A stretch of DNA of 64,000 bases, taken from NCBI GenBank assembly GCA_963682055.1, contig OY821740.1, positions 11,804,814-11,868,813 on the forward strand, in the 5' to 3' direction. The notes under the pieces are model-generated. The model was not told the origin of the DNA. It saw only the letters and a program-made list of their open reading frames with translations, and ran no database searches. The position numbers and the translations under genes are program-made. Of this stretch, positions 23,200-36,294 are shown in pieces (position 1 is the stretch's first letter; every line of letters starts with the position of its first letter). The DNA is from Primula veris (Eukaryota; Streptophyta; Magnoliopsida; Ericales; Primulaceae).

Positions 23200-25540
23200 A
23201 TGGGGGGAGATTGGAGTAAAAAACTCGAAGCTTTGCACCGTGTATGTATGTATGTATCTATATGTCGGCCCACAAGGGTGCCTGATTAACGGTACAAATC
23301 GCAGAATATCCATACTTGTAAGGAGTTGGGCTTTTCCATTTTTAGATTCGACGTGTGTTGTGTTGGTTTACATACCGTATATGCTGTACTGAAAAGATTA
23401 TATACGATAGAGGTTTCTTACAGATTTGAACTTTGAATGTGTCGGTTTCTTAATTGCATTCATTTACGCGGGAAAATTATTGTTGTGTTGAATTTTCTAG
23501 TGCTCGTTTTACTTGATCATCATTTCTGGTTTCGGCTACATCATGTACTATTTGTCATCCGAAAAGAGTTCAAAGCGATAGTTCACTTCTTGTAACGATA
23601 TTTCCGGACCAATTCAAGTCATTCAATATCGTTTATCTTCTCAGTTTTGACTGCTATTTTGATGTTTTTTGTCCATCTACTTCCAACTTTCTTGTTTTAT
23701 CATCTTCATTTTGTTCGTTTCCTTTTGTCATTCAATACTTCATACCGCTACGGCAAACGCATAAAAGACCCAACCGCATTTCTGCAAAACATAACGAAAT
23801 CAAATTAATTGTTCCCGGAATCAATAATTTCATTTACTGTTTCAAATTTCATCCACAGCCAAAACAAAAGCATTGTCATAGACTAAAGACAGACGCTCCT
23901 CTATTTGTATTTTGTAATTTCATTTGCTTGCTTGCTTGATGAAAAAAGTACTACAGTACGTACTAAGTTTGAGATAGGATCTATTTTTTTTTTATATATA
24001 ATAATAAACCATCTTTGGAGGTAAATCTGTTTCACAGGCGTTATGGTTCAAACCCTGGTGACGAGCATGATATACTCGGATACTAATCACCTGCAGTAAC
24101 AACTTTTGCTCACATAACATCTATTCATTCCTCATATAATTGATTTTACTATTACAAGCATATTCTTTTTAGGATACAGTTATTTATCTGTTCAATCAAC
24201 AGAATCAAAAATTCCCAACGGTTGTTTAAACAACTTTACTATTTTAGGTGGTGTCGTGTTTACATATCAAAGCAAAAAGAATAATTTGGATGTCTTTTAG
24301 ATACGATGTAAGAGGCCACAAGCCTATTAATTTAATGAATCTATAATACGTTTACGGTATTGTATTACCAGCGATATTGTAACAGATAACACCACCCGAA
24401 AAAGAGATGTTTCCCGTTATAATGATTCCAACCCCAGCCTCTATAGCGGTGTGGGTCAAGCTTAGTAAGTTGTAATATGGCCAAATACTTGGTGTCATTA
24501 AATAAGCAATGACCGTATTAATTGGAATATTTTCAAATAATTCCGGAGTAATATTCAACTTTCCAATTTAGTTACTCCACATTGTAAGGAGACCATGTAA
24601 TTAGTGGATGAACGACAATTGATTAATAATAATTAAGAGAGGGCTCAAAAATAATGTGTCAAAGTTTTGGGTAGCTTGCGGGAGTGTGGTGACTAGCTAG
24701 TGACTTAATAGAATGATAAAAATCAAATATTCGCTATTTATTTACTTTCTTGAAAGGAAAGGTGCCCTTTCCATATAAATTATAATGTATTATTAATGTA
24801 ACAATTATATTGTTTTTTTTTTTTTACCAAAATAAATACAATATAATCTTTGTTTATACTCGGTAGTTAACTTTGAGGTGAATGAAAAGGAGCGAACGTA
24901 GAGTGTGGACCAGATTGAAAATGGACATGGACCAAAAGATGTTTAATACTCCCAAGAGAAGTTGGTGATGATGATTTAATCTCGTTTGTGAAGTTGCTAC
25001 TACTATTTAAGACAAGGGACCCGTAACGGTCAATGAAATTGGACTGCGTGTATTGAACTTCTTTTATTTTATCTTATAAAGTTATATAACTGATCCTGTA
25101 TACATTGCTACTCAATTGTAGTAAATAATTTTATCATTATGGTAATTTTTAGATGTTTATTAATTGTCTATGAACACAACCCATACTTAAAACAATTTCA
25201 CTTCAACTTGAAAAAAAAAAATCAAAATTTTCGAATAGAAACCATTTTTTAATTAAATTACGAGGGTATTATTAAAGTAAATTTGATATGATTTAACTTT
25301 TAAAATACAATATATTAAAAAATATAAAAAGAGAAAATCAATTAAAAAGGAAAAGCTAACACTTATTTTGGCATAAAGATGAGAAAGTGATCATCTGTCT
25401 TGCTAATGAATGTCTCTATTCTATTTTTTGGTTTTATTAAAGTATCTGAAACGATATCATGCCATTATTATAATGATTATAATTGCATCTTAACATGCGC
25501 TGAGAAAGATATTAGCCGGATTACATTGATAATTTATTTA
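23200..25540. other. Intergenic, no gene seen
   Basis: No supported gene. The short minus-strand ORF at 24352-24558 has somewhat higher complexity than its surroundings but no motif I recognise; it may be a worn transposon fragment. Confidence 0.45.
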
Positions 25541-25544
25541 AATA

Positions 25545-25814
25545 CTAATAACCGTGCCACACGCATTATGTGTGCGGTACGTAATTCAATAAAAATATAT
25601 AAAATATATATAGTTATGATATAAATATGTGGATAAAAAAAAATATTTAAAATTTAAAAGAATGTTTGGTTGTTAAAGAAAAATAAATAGTTTTATTAGT
25701 TTTTACTTTTTATATTTTTATATAAGTATGATATTATTGTAATTAATATAAAAATATAGTGATATTTTTTTTTAAATGACTAAATTGGACAGACTCATTT
25801 GACTTATTATAATA
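25545..25814 (-). mobile_element. Short Helitron-like element, copy 1
   Basis: On the minus strand it ends ...CACGGTTATTAG-T after a hairpin-forming GCACACATAATGCGTGTG segment, a worn form of the CTAG 3' end seen in three relatives here. The other end (ACTTATTATAATA) matches their 5' region but is cut by copy 2. Non-coding. Confidence 0.5.
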
Positions 25815-26121
25815 CTAGTAATCGTGTCCCACGCTTTGCGTGTGAGACGCGTAATGCGATAAAATTTAAAAAATAAGTGTAGTTATAATACAAATATTTG
25901 GAGAATAAAAAAAAATAAGAGTATAAGATGAGAAGACTCAAAAGAATTTTGAGAGCTTAAATAGGGATAAAAAGTGTTATTAGTTATTACTTTTTATCTA
26001 TTTTTTATGAGAATATGGTATTGTGGTAATTAATAAAAAAATGTAAGAGTATTTTTGGAAAAAAGTAGTAAAATTTGATAGACTCAAAAAATTTTGGGTT
26101 AACTTATTATAATAATATAGA
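25815..26121 (-). mobile_element. Short Helitron-like element, copy 2
   Basis: On the minus strand the element begins TCTATATTATTATAATAAG and ends CACGATTACTAG, with a hairpin (CACGC-AAA-GCGTG) just before the end, and sits exactly between A and T (25814 A, 26122 T on the plus strand). TC start, hairpin, CTAG end and A/T insertion are Helitron features. 307 bp, non-coding, inserted against copy 1. Confidence 0.65.
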
Positions 26122-28228
26122 TAAGTATATATATTACTGTTTCTTGAAATATCTTTCATCGCCCCTGTATATTTCAGGGGTGCATTACTCGTTGCTGACC
26201 ATAATTTTGATTGACCCTAAACTACTCACTAAATTTAACATGATCATTGTCATGTACTCCAATGTTTAACAACAGATTCGACTAATTAGCTTTGACCTCT
26301 TTTTAGATATCATAATTAAGTGTTTGTTTGTTAAATACAATGACGTCTTAAAAGGGTTCTAAATACGTTAATAAACTACAAATTGGTCATTGATATGTTT
26401 TATTGCGTAGGATAAATTGAAAATATGAACTGTAAAGAAAATTATTGCAACTGTAGAGATGTAATTTGCTTTATCTTAGTTCGTTTTTTTTTAACGTTTA
26501 ATTTGATCAAGATATTCTATTACTAATTAAATCAAAATTTTCAAACAACAAAACTAGAAGAATGAAAATATACTACTTTCATATGCCAGATACTAACATA
26601 ATTCACATGAAAATATACCGTTTCATATGTCAAAGTTTGTAGTCTATGTAGCAACTCAAATGAAATTTTAGTTAATTTTTTTTTATATACTTTCTGCAAG
26701 AAGAGTTGATGGAAATTGAACTTTATCAATGTTGTGGGTCTAGATCTTTTAATGAATTCATCTTTCTTTTGCTCACTTGAATTCAAAACTCACATGAATT
26801 ATTGGCATATTACTTTCTTCATAATTAATTAACAGTCTATGTTGTGCTCTTAGTTGGTGAACGTTCTTGATCCACCCTCCCTTTAATTGTTTTCAAAACT
26901 AAAAACAACTTCACCATCTTTTACTAAAGTAATTATATTTTTATAATAATAATTGTTCGTTATTGATTGCCGAAGTTGAATAGTTAAAATATAAAAATAA
27001 ATTAAGTATAAACATTGTTATAGATGGTTCCCTTTATGGCTTTTTTGCCATCTATTTGCATGCCTATAGATGGTGCTACCTGTCAAGCATTTAGTACCTG
27101 TTGTTGTTAGCTTTTTTAGTGGAAGAATTGCAATAATATGAAAAAACTGGGTGGTTCTAAGGTCATAATATATATACAGTCTGGCGCACTTAATATTGTT
27201 AAAGTTGAATGTAATTTCTGCTGCAACTGTGAATAAGGAAAACTAAGTCATGATTAATTGTTACACAACTCCTTCTCAAACACTACTTATTTTAGCATTT
27301 TTACGCAAAACAGTAAAAGCCTATAAGCTGATGAAATTAAATAAATTACGGCAACGTTACATGCCTACATCATCTATTGGTCATTAAATTGTGGCCTGTG
27401 AAGTACGTTTTCGAGTTTCACAGTTATAATTAAACACATATTTATTCATGAAAGCAATTACAGAAAAAATATGCACACAGACACATGTACACTAAACATA
27501 TGCTCCATTATTTTTTATGTTCGCCTCTTATAATAAACATATACTTAATTAGTCCACAAAATGCAATTTATTAGACGATAATATCTTCAGTTTTCTTGGC
27601 TACATATATTGTTTTCTTTAAAAGAGTGGTCCATTTCAGTCATTAGCATAATTCGATGAACACTTGGCATATACTGATATACATCATACATGTAACATGG
27701 TAAATGAAAAAAACGAAAACGTACACTTCAGCAGTAAATGTTCACCTCTATATTACTTCTCTTCTTTCACAAAATATGTGTGTACAGTGTGTTGAGCATC
27801 ATTCTTGCGATAAACATTCTAGTGGAGACCAAAATCTGAACACTACAGATTGACAAGAGAATTCGTTTCAAATGAAAAAATAACAATAAAGTGGAATAAT
27901 GATAATGATAGAATTATATATATAGTAGGCAGAATTGGTGATAATAATGGATAGACTTTGAATATCATTCATGAAATAACCTAATTAGCATAAGAAAAAT
28001 GTCGTATATTCTCTTCCTAGGGTAACTTCTTAATTAAATACTACAAGAAGTCAATGAAAAATCCTAGAAAAGTAGAACATAAGTGATGAAAAACAACTAA
28101 ATTGATAATCAAATATATGTTCGTCAATATAAAGACGATTGATTCTCCAAGTCACTATCGCAGAGTGCCACATTAGCATTGCGTCATGTGTCCTCATATC
28201 GAAAGAAATGTCATTGTAGTCGAGGTGT
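26122..28228. other. Intergenic, no gene seen
   Basis: AT-rich DNA with only chance ORFs and no repeat boundary that I could support. Confidence 0.5.
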
Positions 28229-28437
28229 CAGAGGCGGATTCAGACGCACACAATAGAGACGATTGTATCGGCCCTTCATAATATTGCATTTATTTTAGAC
28301 CTCAAATTTTGTTGCACTTGTAAATATTTATTATACAAAAAATTGATGAATGTTAGTATATGAAAAAACATGAATAAAAAAAAAGGCTTTTATTTTCGAG
28401 TTTGTGTTGTGTCTCTTAGATTCTAGAGACGGCTCTG
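28229..28437. mobile_element. hAT MITE with perfect 8 bp target duplication
   Basis: The 209 bp element starts CAGAGGCGGATTCAGAC and ends GATTCTAGAGACGGCTCTG, inverted at the tips. The flanks 28221-28228 and 28438-28445 are both CGAGGTGT. An 8 bp TSD with CAGNGGCGGA termini identifies a hAT-type non-autonomous element. Confidence 0.85.
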
Positions 28438-28837
28438 CGAGGTGTATATTGTGGAAGTAAACTATCCACACATACGAGATTACCGACTCCTACATCGCGC
28501 CTTCCTCTGGAAACCCTTCCAACAAACCAATGTATCCCCGAAAATGCCTTTTTGATTCGGTAATCAATGGAAATTCTGATATTCTCTTAGCTGAGGCATA
28601 ATAATTCCGTCTACTAAATTAACAGCAATACAGTGGTAATGTTGGGCTCGAAGTTAGCAAATGGTATGGCCTAATCGTCAAACACAATAAGTCACCTCAC
28701 TTTCTAACTCACCTCTCACGCCATTAAACTACTAACTGCTATGCCTTGTTTACCATTAGCCCAAATATTTGCACGAATTGATGAAAAACATAACATTGCT
28801 CGAGAAGATAACTCTTGGTCTAGCTCGTATATACAAA

Positions 28838-28988
28838 AAAATACTAAAATAGCGACGGCATTAATGACGTTATTTTTTGTTACGAGCTTATTAGCTACGG
28901 TTTTTGTAACGACTTTGTGACCGTTTAGTTAATTTGTGACGGCTCTATGACAGTTTAGTTAATTTGTGACAGACTTGTGACAACTTTT
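28838..28988. repeat. CACTA-like subterminal repeat patch
   Basis: It contains ATAGCGACGGCATTAATGAC and repeated GTGAC(C/A)GTTTAGTTAATTTG and TTGTGACGG words. TAGCGACGG next to an A-rich run is typical of the subterminal zone of plant CACTA elements. No CACTA terminus or partner end is visible, so it is probably a worn fragment. Confidence 0.3.
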
Positions 28989-28989
28989 G

Positions 28990-31500
28990 ATTCTCAATAA
29001 ATCAAATATTATTTTGTAGTATACACCACCGATCACCTTCAACAATATAGGTTGAGTACCAAATACAAGGCTTCAATGGGGTAAAGTAATTCCCAACCGT
29101 AACGAGATCCCTCCGACTCCATTCATTAATAGCCCGACAGACCTATATATGACTCAAAAACATATAAAATATGAGTGCATATATATTATTCTAATTTTTG
29201 GCTTTTCCAAATTTTATATAGGAATTATATTCAACTATAAGCTACGTTTTATAGAATAGCTCAAGGTTTTTAGATCCACAAATTTCAATCGTGCATTAAT
29301 TTGAACTTAAAACCAACAACTAAAATATACAACTCAAACCATTGACATTTGTAGACCATGATTATATGAACCACTTGATAGACACTATACTTATTATTTT
29401 TGGATGTACTTTAAGGCCTTATGGGAATGATTATTGGCCGAAAGAGTAGGACTAGAATGATTATCAACTATACACAAAGAACGTGAATTTACAATTATAT
29501 TATTTATTATATGCGTAAAGTAAATTTCTTTTCCTTTCTACACTCTATTTTTTGTCTACATTTTTATTTCAACTTAAATTTGAAGTTTTAGTTAATGTTC
29601 ATATGCATGCTAACACTCACGAGTCTAACAGAAATTAAGTAAACGCTATAATTAGGCAAGCCATGCATGTTACCTTTGCCTACTAACATGTGAATAATAG
29701 ATACCTGATCACTTCATTAAGGATTCCAAAGTAAACGCTCATCTCTCTTTTAGCCTTTAATGTCAAAATGTTGTTATGTTTAGAACTGCAACCAATTTTT
29801 TTTTGAAATAAGAAAGTAAACCAAACCAGTGTATATTAAGGTAAACTGAAATAATTGCCATACATATATATAATGAGATGCTGCGAAATGTCTACAAACT
29901 TGACTAGTAGTTCTGCAACAGTTGCATGATAGTTTATTTTTATAATGGATGAGAAGTTGCCATGTCTACACATAAATAAGCTTGTTAATCATGTAAATTA
30001 GCGGAAACCAATTTTATGATTACCTACCAAAGTTTTTTGTGGCAATAATTTATTAGAAATTAAAACACAGAAATTATTTTTGGAATACATAATTAAAGAT
30101 ATAATGTGATGGTATGAATGTAACAATATTTACAGTAAATACAATTTGAATTTGAAAATGTATTTAATGTTTAAATGGTAGCCAAAGCGTACATTTTAAT
30201 TGAACAATTAATCAGGTGAGCAATGAATTCAACCATGAGCCTAGCTACTTGCTTCAATAAAAGATGGTAGGTTTGACTCGAAGAAATCTCATCCTAACTC
30301 AAAAGAAATTTGGTATAATAAAGTTAAAGATGTTTATGTGACCAAGATCAGAATAAGATATATACCAATATATGATAATGTGGCATCTTTTCATACCATA
30401 TATTAAAATGAGTAGTGAGTAAACCTAAAACCATGTGTTGCATGGAGATACCATATATTCCTCCTTGTTTACACCGAATTGTTGAACTTCATGTAATGTA
30501 ACAATTAAATTGACTGCTAGTGACATTCCCCGTTAGAGGCTTAGGCCGCTAGGTAATTAGGTATACACGAATGACAACCTCATATATAAATATCAAGTTT
30601 GTACAAGGCTAATTTTAAGTCGAAAATAATTTCATTCGATAGTGTTATCTTCGATCCAGATATAAGGAGAATTTGTTTGTTGCGTGGAACTTGACTTGGA
30701 TGAATTCACTTACCTTCGATGATCTGTTTTGCTTACTTGATCGACTGAATTGGTCTTCAATAACGACAATTAAAAGATTTTTGTTGCCTTTATCGTTTCT
30801 TTTGAGGTTGTTATAGTTGATCAATTCTTGTTAATTTGTAATTTTATGTTTATAAGTAGATAATCCAGCCTAACCCCCACCATAGGGGTGGTGTTTTCTC
30901 AAAATAATAAACAACAAATTGACTGTCTGGTCAAGAATCCAGTAAATAAAAAAGTTTGATCTAATGATTTTAAGTCTCTGTTTCAGATCAACCTAAATTT
31001 GTGCTGAACACTTCATCATACCAGCAAAGCAACACCGTACAAAGTGTCACATGGTTAATTTTTCGTTTTCGAAACCAACCAAGTGATGGTACAAACTGGG
31101 GTTAAAGCCCACGTTAACCGCCTGTTTGTTCAGCCAAACAACGACTCGCTCGTTCACTCGTGTTTGCCTCTCGTTCACTCGTGTATGCCTCGCAATTCAC
31201 TCGTATTTCATTCAAGAGATCACACTCAATACGCAACGATAATAATTATGGTTAAGACAAGTATATGGACAGAATAAACGTAAACGAACACACACACATA
31301 CGGCCGCAGCCAACCTTCGTTTTATTACCGTAAATAATACAAAGGGATTTTCGTTCTATGCATTTACAACACTTAATCGCTGACTAAGTGAATGAATAAA
31401 ACCCACCAACACTTATAATTTCGTGCTTGGTGGTTACATGGCAGTTTACAAGACCCACTAACATCATGGGGCAGTTTATTTAGTTGGAAGTTGCTGCCCA
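28990..31500. other. Intergenic, no gene seen
   Basis: No gene supported. At 31150-31190 the word CGTTCACTCGTGT recurs in a short tandem pattern. Confidence 0.5.
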
Positions 31501-31509
31501 AAGTTCAAA

Positions 31510-31758
31510 CTAATGTTTCCCGCTCTTTTCAAAAGGTCTCCAGCACTTAGAAGACTCCCCAGCAGCAGCTAAACCATCTCGAATCAAGCAGCGACGTTGA
31601 TCCTCATCAACAATCCTCTTAGCCAACCAAAGCGACCAGCAATCGAAACCATATCCGAACAGCTGTTCCCTTGCTTTCAATTCTACCAAACGTTCAAACC
31701 ATATTGAACTAGATTTCTTTGACGCTCCTACACGCCAAGGATTAGCCAACGACTTCAT
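31510..31758 (-). CDS. Unidentified ORF, likely terminal exon or gene fragment
   Basis: 82 codons from an ATG at 31758 to a TAG. The frame stays open upstream for eight more codons to a possible acceptor (TGGCTAG before CGGGTTTATGAG, near 31783), so this may be the last exon of a longer gene. The composition is protein-like: IWFERLVELKAREQLFGYGF, then CWSLWLAKRIVDEDQRRCLI, rich in Trp and charged residues with a predicted helix. It is less AT-rich than its surroundings. I do not recognise the family and found no upstream exon. It could be a functional small gene, an exon relic or a transposon-captured fragment. Confidence 0.4.
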   Translation of the reverse strand: MKSLANPWRVGASKKSSSIWFERLVELKAREQLFGYGFDCWSLWLAKRIVDEDQRRCLIRDGLAAAGESSKCWRPFEKSGKH

Positions 31759-31759
31759 A

Positions 31760-33072
31760 AACCAACCATATGACTCATAAACCCGCTAGCCAAAGTAGCC
31801 AAGCACTAAGGTGCTAACACAAAGCATGATGGTTGTACTTTTTTTTTTTTGCTGTAAAATAACTAATTAATGAGATTTCAATTGATAATTAATTTTAATT
31901 AAAATTAGATAACTTTATTAAGTTAATACACTAATGTGAATGCTAAATTTAAGTTATATATGTGTCATTTAACATGCAATTAAATAATGATATGTCAAAA
32001 TTAATATTATTAAAATTAACACAACTATTGTGGATGCTCTAAGTAAGTAGTATCGAATTGATGACTATAATTTTTTATTAGGATTAAAAAACCCTTGATT
32101 ATAAAAAAGAAAAAAAATGATTCAAACACCCTAGTTTTTATAAAAAAAAAAAAAAAAAAAAAGGTGAAGTGTTATTTTTTATATTTTTGCTCCACTTTAC
32201 ATTTGTATGTAAAACAGGCAAGTTGTTTTTAGATTTGTTGGGTTGTGCATATCTATCCGTCCGAGTGTTACCTTGTTTTGAAACTAAGGACAAGTGCTCT
32301 TTAAAGCCACTCTGTCATTTTTTTCCATTTTCTAAAACTAATTTTGTTTTTTGTAGAGAATTTTTGGCATAGTTATAAGATAGAAGTTACAAAGAGATAA
32401 AAATAGCAAAACAGTTAGGAGAGAAAGAAGAGAAAAGGAGAAAATCAATTGGCTGGTTTCTATGTTTAGAGGCTGCTAGGTTTTGGTGGGGTACTATATC
32501 TCTGCATAATATTTCTTTACTATAACTCCACTTTTTTAAATTAATTTTATTTTTCTGAAATAGTTTAGTTCTAGAAAGTGTTTTCTTTTTACAATGGATA
32601 TCTCTTCCCTGACAATTCTGGTTTTCCATAAATTCTTTTTGTTATTGTTTCTGATCATAACTTATTAGTTTATGTAGTTTCCACTTACAAAGTTACAATT
32701 GTGTGTGTGTGTGTGAAATGTACTAAATTTACAATGGTAACACACTTGTTCTCTGTTTCATAGTGGATAGTTTTACCTCACAATTTTACTTTCCAAAAAT
32801 CTCTTATATCTAAATTTGATATCTACAATGGTAAGAGTGTTTTTGGTTTACATGTTGCTTTTTTAAAACGAAACTATGATTTTCTAAGTTTATGTTTATT
32901 TGTTTACTGAATATATAATTCTACGTTTTTCTTAATGGAGGCTCTGCTCGAAATGGTGAGCACTGTTGCAAATTACTAGCTTTACTTTGTTACCATTTGT
33001 AATCTTGGAATAAAACAATCTTTTATGCAAGTAATGGACATTTTTATATATCTTTTCTGTAACATTATAGGC
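31760..33072. other. Intergenic, no gene seen
   Basis: Only low-complexity ORFs. 31855-32045 is very AT-rich and ends in GTGGATGCTCTAA, a common MITE-like terminus, but its left end could not be matched. Confidence 0.4.
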
Positions 33073-33527
33073 CATTGTTTTAAAAATCGCGCTATATTAC
33101 GCTATAGTTTGTGAAATAATGTTTTTCAGCCAAAAAACGCTATGATAAACCGCTATTTGGATGGAAAAACCCTAAATTCGCGCTATAAGACGATATTTAC
33201 GCTATAGAGGGTGCAGTCTAATTTTATTTTATTTTTGGTCAAAATTTTAATGAAATTATTGAAGGCTAAAGAGAATTAAACCCCAAAACTCTTGTAAACA
33301 AAGTAAATTCTTTGACATCTCAATTACAATCATTTCGTGATTATTAGTTACAACTTTTTATATATATTTAGTTAATTTTTATTAGATATTCGGAATTTAA
33401 TGCTATATTTATATGTATTTAGGCAAAAAAAAAGTACATCCCAAAACGCTATGTAGCAACGCTATTTGCGCTTTTAGCGTTTTTCTAGAAAAACACTACA
33501 CTAACGATAACGTTATTTTAAACATTG
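33073..33527. mobile_element. hAT-type MITE with CGCTAT subterminal repeats
   Basis: The 455 bp element starts CATTGTTTTAAAAATCGCGC and ends AACGTTATTTTAAACATTG, inverted to each other. Both flanks read TTATAGGC (33065-33072 and 33528-33535), a perfect 8 bp duplication. Inside each end the word CGCTAT occurs repeatedly (about eight times in both halves), as expected for subterminal transposase sites. Non-coding. Confidence 0.8.
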
Positions 33528-35089
33528 TTATAGGCTTAAAACATTTGTATAATAATGTTTTTTTTTTAATTTACAATCGTGCAACTGTGAGCCATTTCAT
33601 TGGTAATAATTATTGTAATATTAGATTTAGATGGCTTGTAAACTAGACAAATCTTACGTTTCGTTTTGTAATTGTTTGTGTGTGTGTCATGACTGAGTCG
33701 GTGTTAATTATCAATATTCTTCAAAATTTAAAATTCTGAATATAGATAAGAAAAGGTAATACTACATTGCATTGCCATCGTTCTAAGTCTCTAACTATGA
33801 CATTATTGTAAAGCCTCTTATCTTCAGAGGATACAACCTATATATTTTCGTTTTTAAAACCAAATAGTGAATTCAAAATGCCTTAATGTTAAAACCCCAT
33901 TCTGTGTCAAGATATTTTTTCAATATAATGTGAATGTTGCCACTCTTAACATGGATAAAATGCATTGCCTTTTCCCCTGATTAACTACTCTTTTCAATAT
34001 TTGTACACATTTATTTTTCCCTGATTTGAGATTCACACTTTCCGTTCTGCTAAGAGTAGCAGCTGGCTAAACATGTATGTAAATTGTATAACATCTATGA
34101 GCTTATTTAGTTGCATTTTTAAGTTCAAAATCGTTACTGTTGTTCGTTCAATTGTAAAAGTAACAGATTTTTCGTTTACGGCTGGGGAATTTCAAGCCGA
34201 AGCAACCCTTTCTTGGTTTAATTTGTCAGCTTATTTACTCAAAATTTGTACGTGCCAAGTCCTTTATGTTCATTAGTTTCACTAATTCAGTTACACAAGT
34301 CTTGCACATAATCTATTTCCCATTTTCATGTTTTTGGGTTGATAAGCTACGATGGACTTACCCGAGTCAGCAAAAGTCGTATACAATCGGATCAAAAAAG
34401 TTGAACCTGAAAATGTATCTAAAATCCTTGGCTATCTCTTGATTCAAGAAACGGGCGAACGCGATATGCTTCGTTTGGCATTTTGCCCCGACACTTTACT
34501 CGACTCTTTAATCATAAAAGCAAAAACCAACCTCAATTTATCCCCAAACGCCCAATTATCATCACACCCTTTCTCGTCCCCCGTCTATTGGGACTTTTAG
34601 CTGCTAATAACTCAGATTTCATGTACTCTAGCTCTGTTCCAAACTTATCCCTCGACAATAGAGTCAATTCTGAAATTAACCCTGATTACTATTTTACATA
34701 CCGAGTTATTGGCCCAAGAGAAAATCGTAGATCCCCAAGCCTACCTGAGTTTCCTGTCAAGGTTTGTCATTACAATATCAAAGGGTTTTGTAAACACGAG
34801 AGCAATTGTAGATACTTTCACGGTCACACGAATGCAGATACCTTTAATGAGTTTCAAAACGATGAAAATGTTTTATCGCTCGAAAAACTTGAAATGGAGC
34901 TGACCGAGCTTTTGAAAACGAAGAGGGGATTTCCAGTGTCGATAGCGTCGTTGCCAATGTTATATTATGAGAAATATAGAAGTATTTTGCAGGCTGAAGG
35001 GTACCTTACAGAGAGCCAGAGACACGGTAAGGCAGGTTATAGTCTTACCAAGCTTCTCGCTAGGCTCAAAAACAGCATTTGCATGTATG

Positions 35090-35150
35090 ATTATACGATC
35101 TAATTATTTGATTATAAGATCTAATTATTTGATTATAAGATCTAATCATT
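35090..35150 (+). repeat. Three tandem 21 bp repeats at the break of the CCCH gene
   Basis: Units of the type ATAAGATCTAATTATTTGAT occur three times in a row, starting exactly where the CCCH reading frame loses homology. Confidence 0.7.
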
Positions 35151-35643
35151 TGACTCGTATCTATTGTAATTGCCTAAGATTGTTATAATATGTTGGTTAA
35201 GTATTGTTTATCATTGAAGATTCATTAAATCTCGTCTAAATGATTTATCTTCTCATCTTAGAAGTCATCAGTTTACATATGATCTCCATCTTTTAATCCA
35301 ATGTATAAGTTAGGCAATTGTTTAATGTATCTAATTTTAAGAATTTAGCATAAATCTTCTGATGTTTGAAAACAAGGTTTTAATTGCGTTCGTATATTCC
35401 GGGCATGAAAAATCCAAAACGAATGGAAACACTTAAATTTTAAAAGTTAAGAGAAACAAAGAATAAAGTACAAGAATCGATAGGAGGGCTTTAATTCACC
35501 AACGGTGTCTTTGATTTATTTTTTCACCAAAGACTAATAGGACCTCTACCATTCAATTCAAGCTATGTTATTCAGACAATCTATATCCAAATAATTATGT
35601 AAATATTTACATATTTTGTCTCACAAGTCACAAGTCCAGATAG

Positions 35644-35960
35644 TGTTGGGAAAAAAACAATGAAACACAATGTTTTCCGAATTGGTCACGAGTTCAAAAA
35701 TTTGGTCAAATTCCATGCGAATAATCTAAAGTTTAGATTATGCATTCAAATGGTTTGAGTAGCTTGTATGACAAGCTTTGAAACGGTATATAGCATGACC
35801 TATTCGGTGAATGAGTGTAAATGGAAATTGGCTCCGAAGTTGGACCATGAATAGACTAAATCTGAAATTTTGGAAGAGAAAGTGGGAAAATAAATGGAGT
35901 AAGTATTCAGAAAAGTTACAAAACTCTGTACACAATTCAATTCAGTGACTGGAATCCGAA
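35644..35960 (+). mobile_element. Copia LTR fragment inside the CCCH pseudogene
   Basis: It begins TGTTGGGAAAAA, and the part 35754-35835 (TTTGAGTAGCTTGTATGACA, GGTATATAGCATGACCTATT and on) is clearly homologous to the reverse complement of the 7868-15751 LTRs (GTAGCTCGTACGACGAG...GGTATATCGCATGACCTATT). It is diverged and no CCAACA end was located, so it is a truncated relative. The right limit is approximate. Confidence 0.6.
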
Positions 35961-36208
35961 CTTCCCCCATGTGACATTTTTTAATTTTTTTTGAAAAGTT
36001 TCAAGTTTATCCATTAATGTTTTAATTACTTTTTTTTATGTGTGCAAAGTGCCTAGATTTTGCTGCAGGCCGTCATTTAGGAAGCAGCTGATGGAGGAAC
36101 AAACACTTGAATTTGATAGAAATTACGTATCAGAGTTGCAGAATTCCTCTAAAGATACTAACGATCAACACCACTTTAACTTCTCAATGAGCCAGACATT
36201 TCCCTTTA

Positions 36209-36294
36209 TTATTCACTTCTAAAAGAACACATCCTTTTAGGACTTTTTCCGTTATTCACTTCTAAAAGAACACATCCTTTTAGGAATTTTTCCG
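36209..36294 (+). repeat. Tandem pair of 43 bp units
   Basis: 36209-36251 and 36252-36294 differ by about one base. Each contains CTAAAAGAACACATCCTTTTAG, an inverted repeat that can form a hairpin. The stop codon of the C-terminal relic of the CCCH gene lies in the first unit. Confidence 0.85.

Noticed and set aside
24352..24558. 68-codon minus-strand ORF
   Set aside because: Balanced composition but no recognisable domain, partner exon or promoter.
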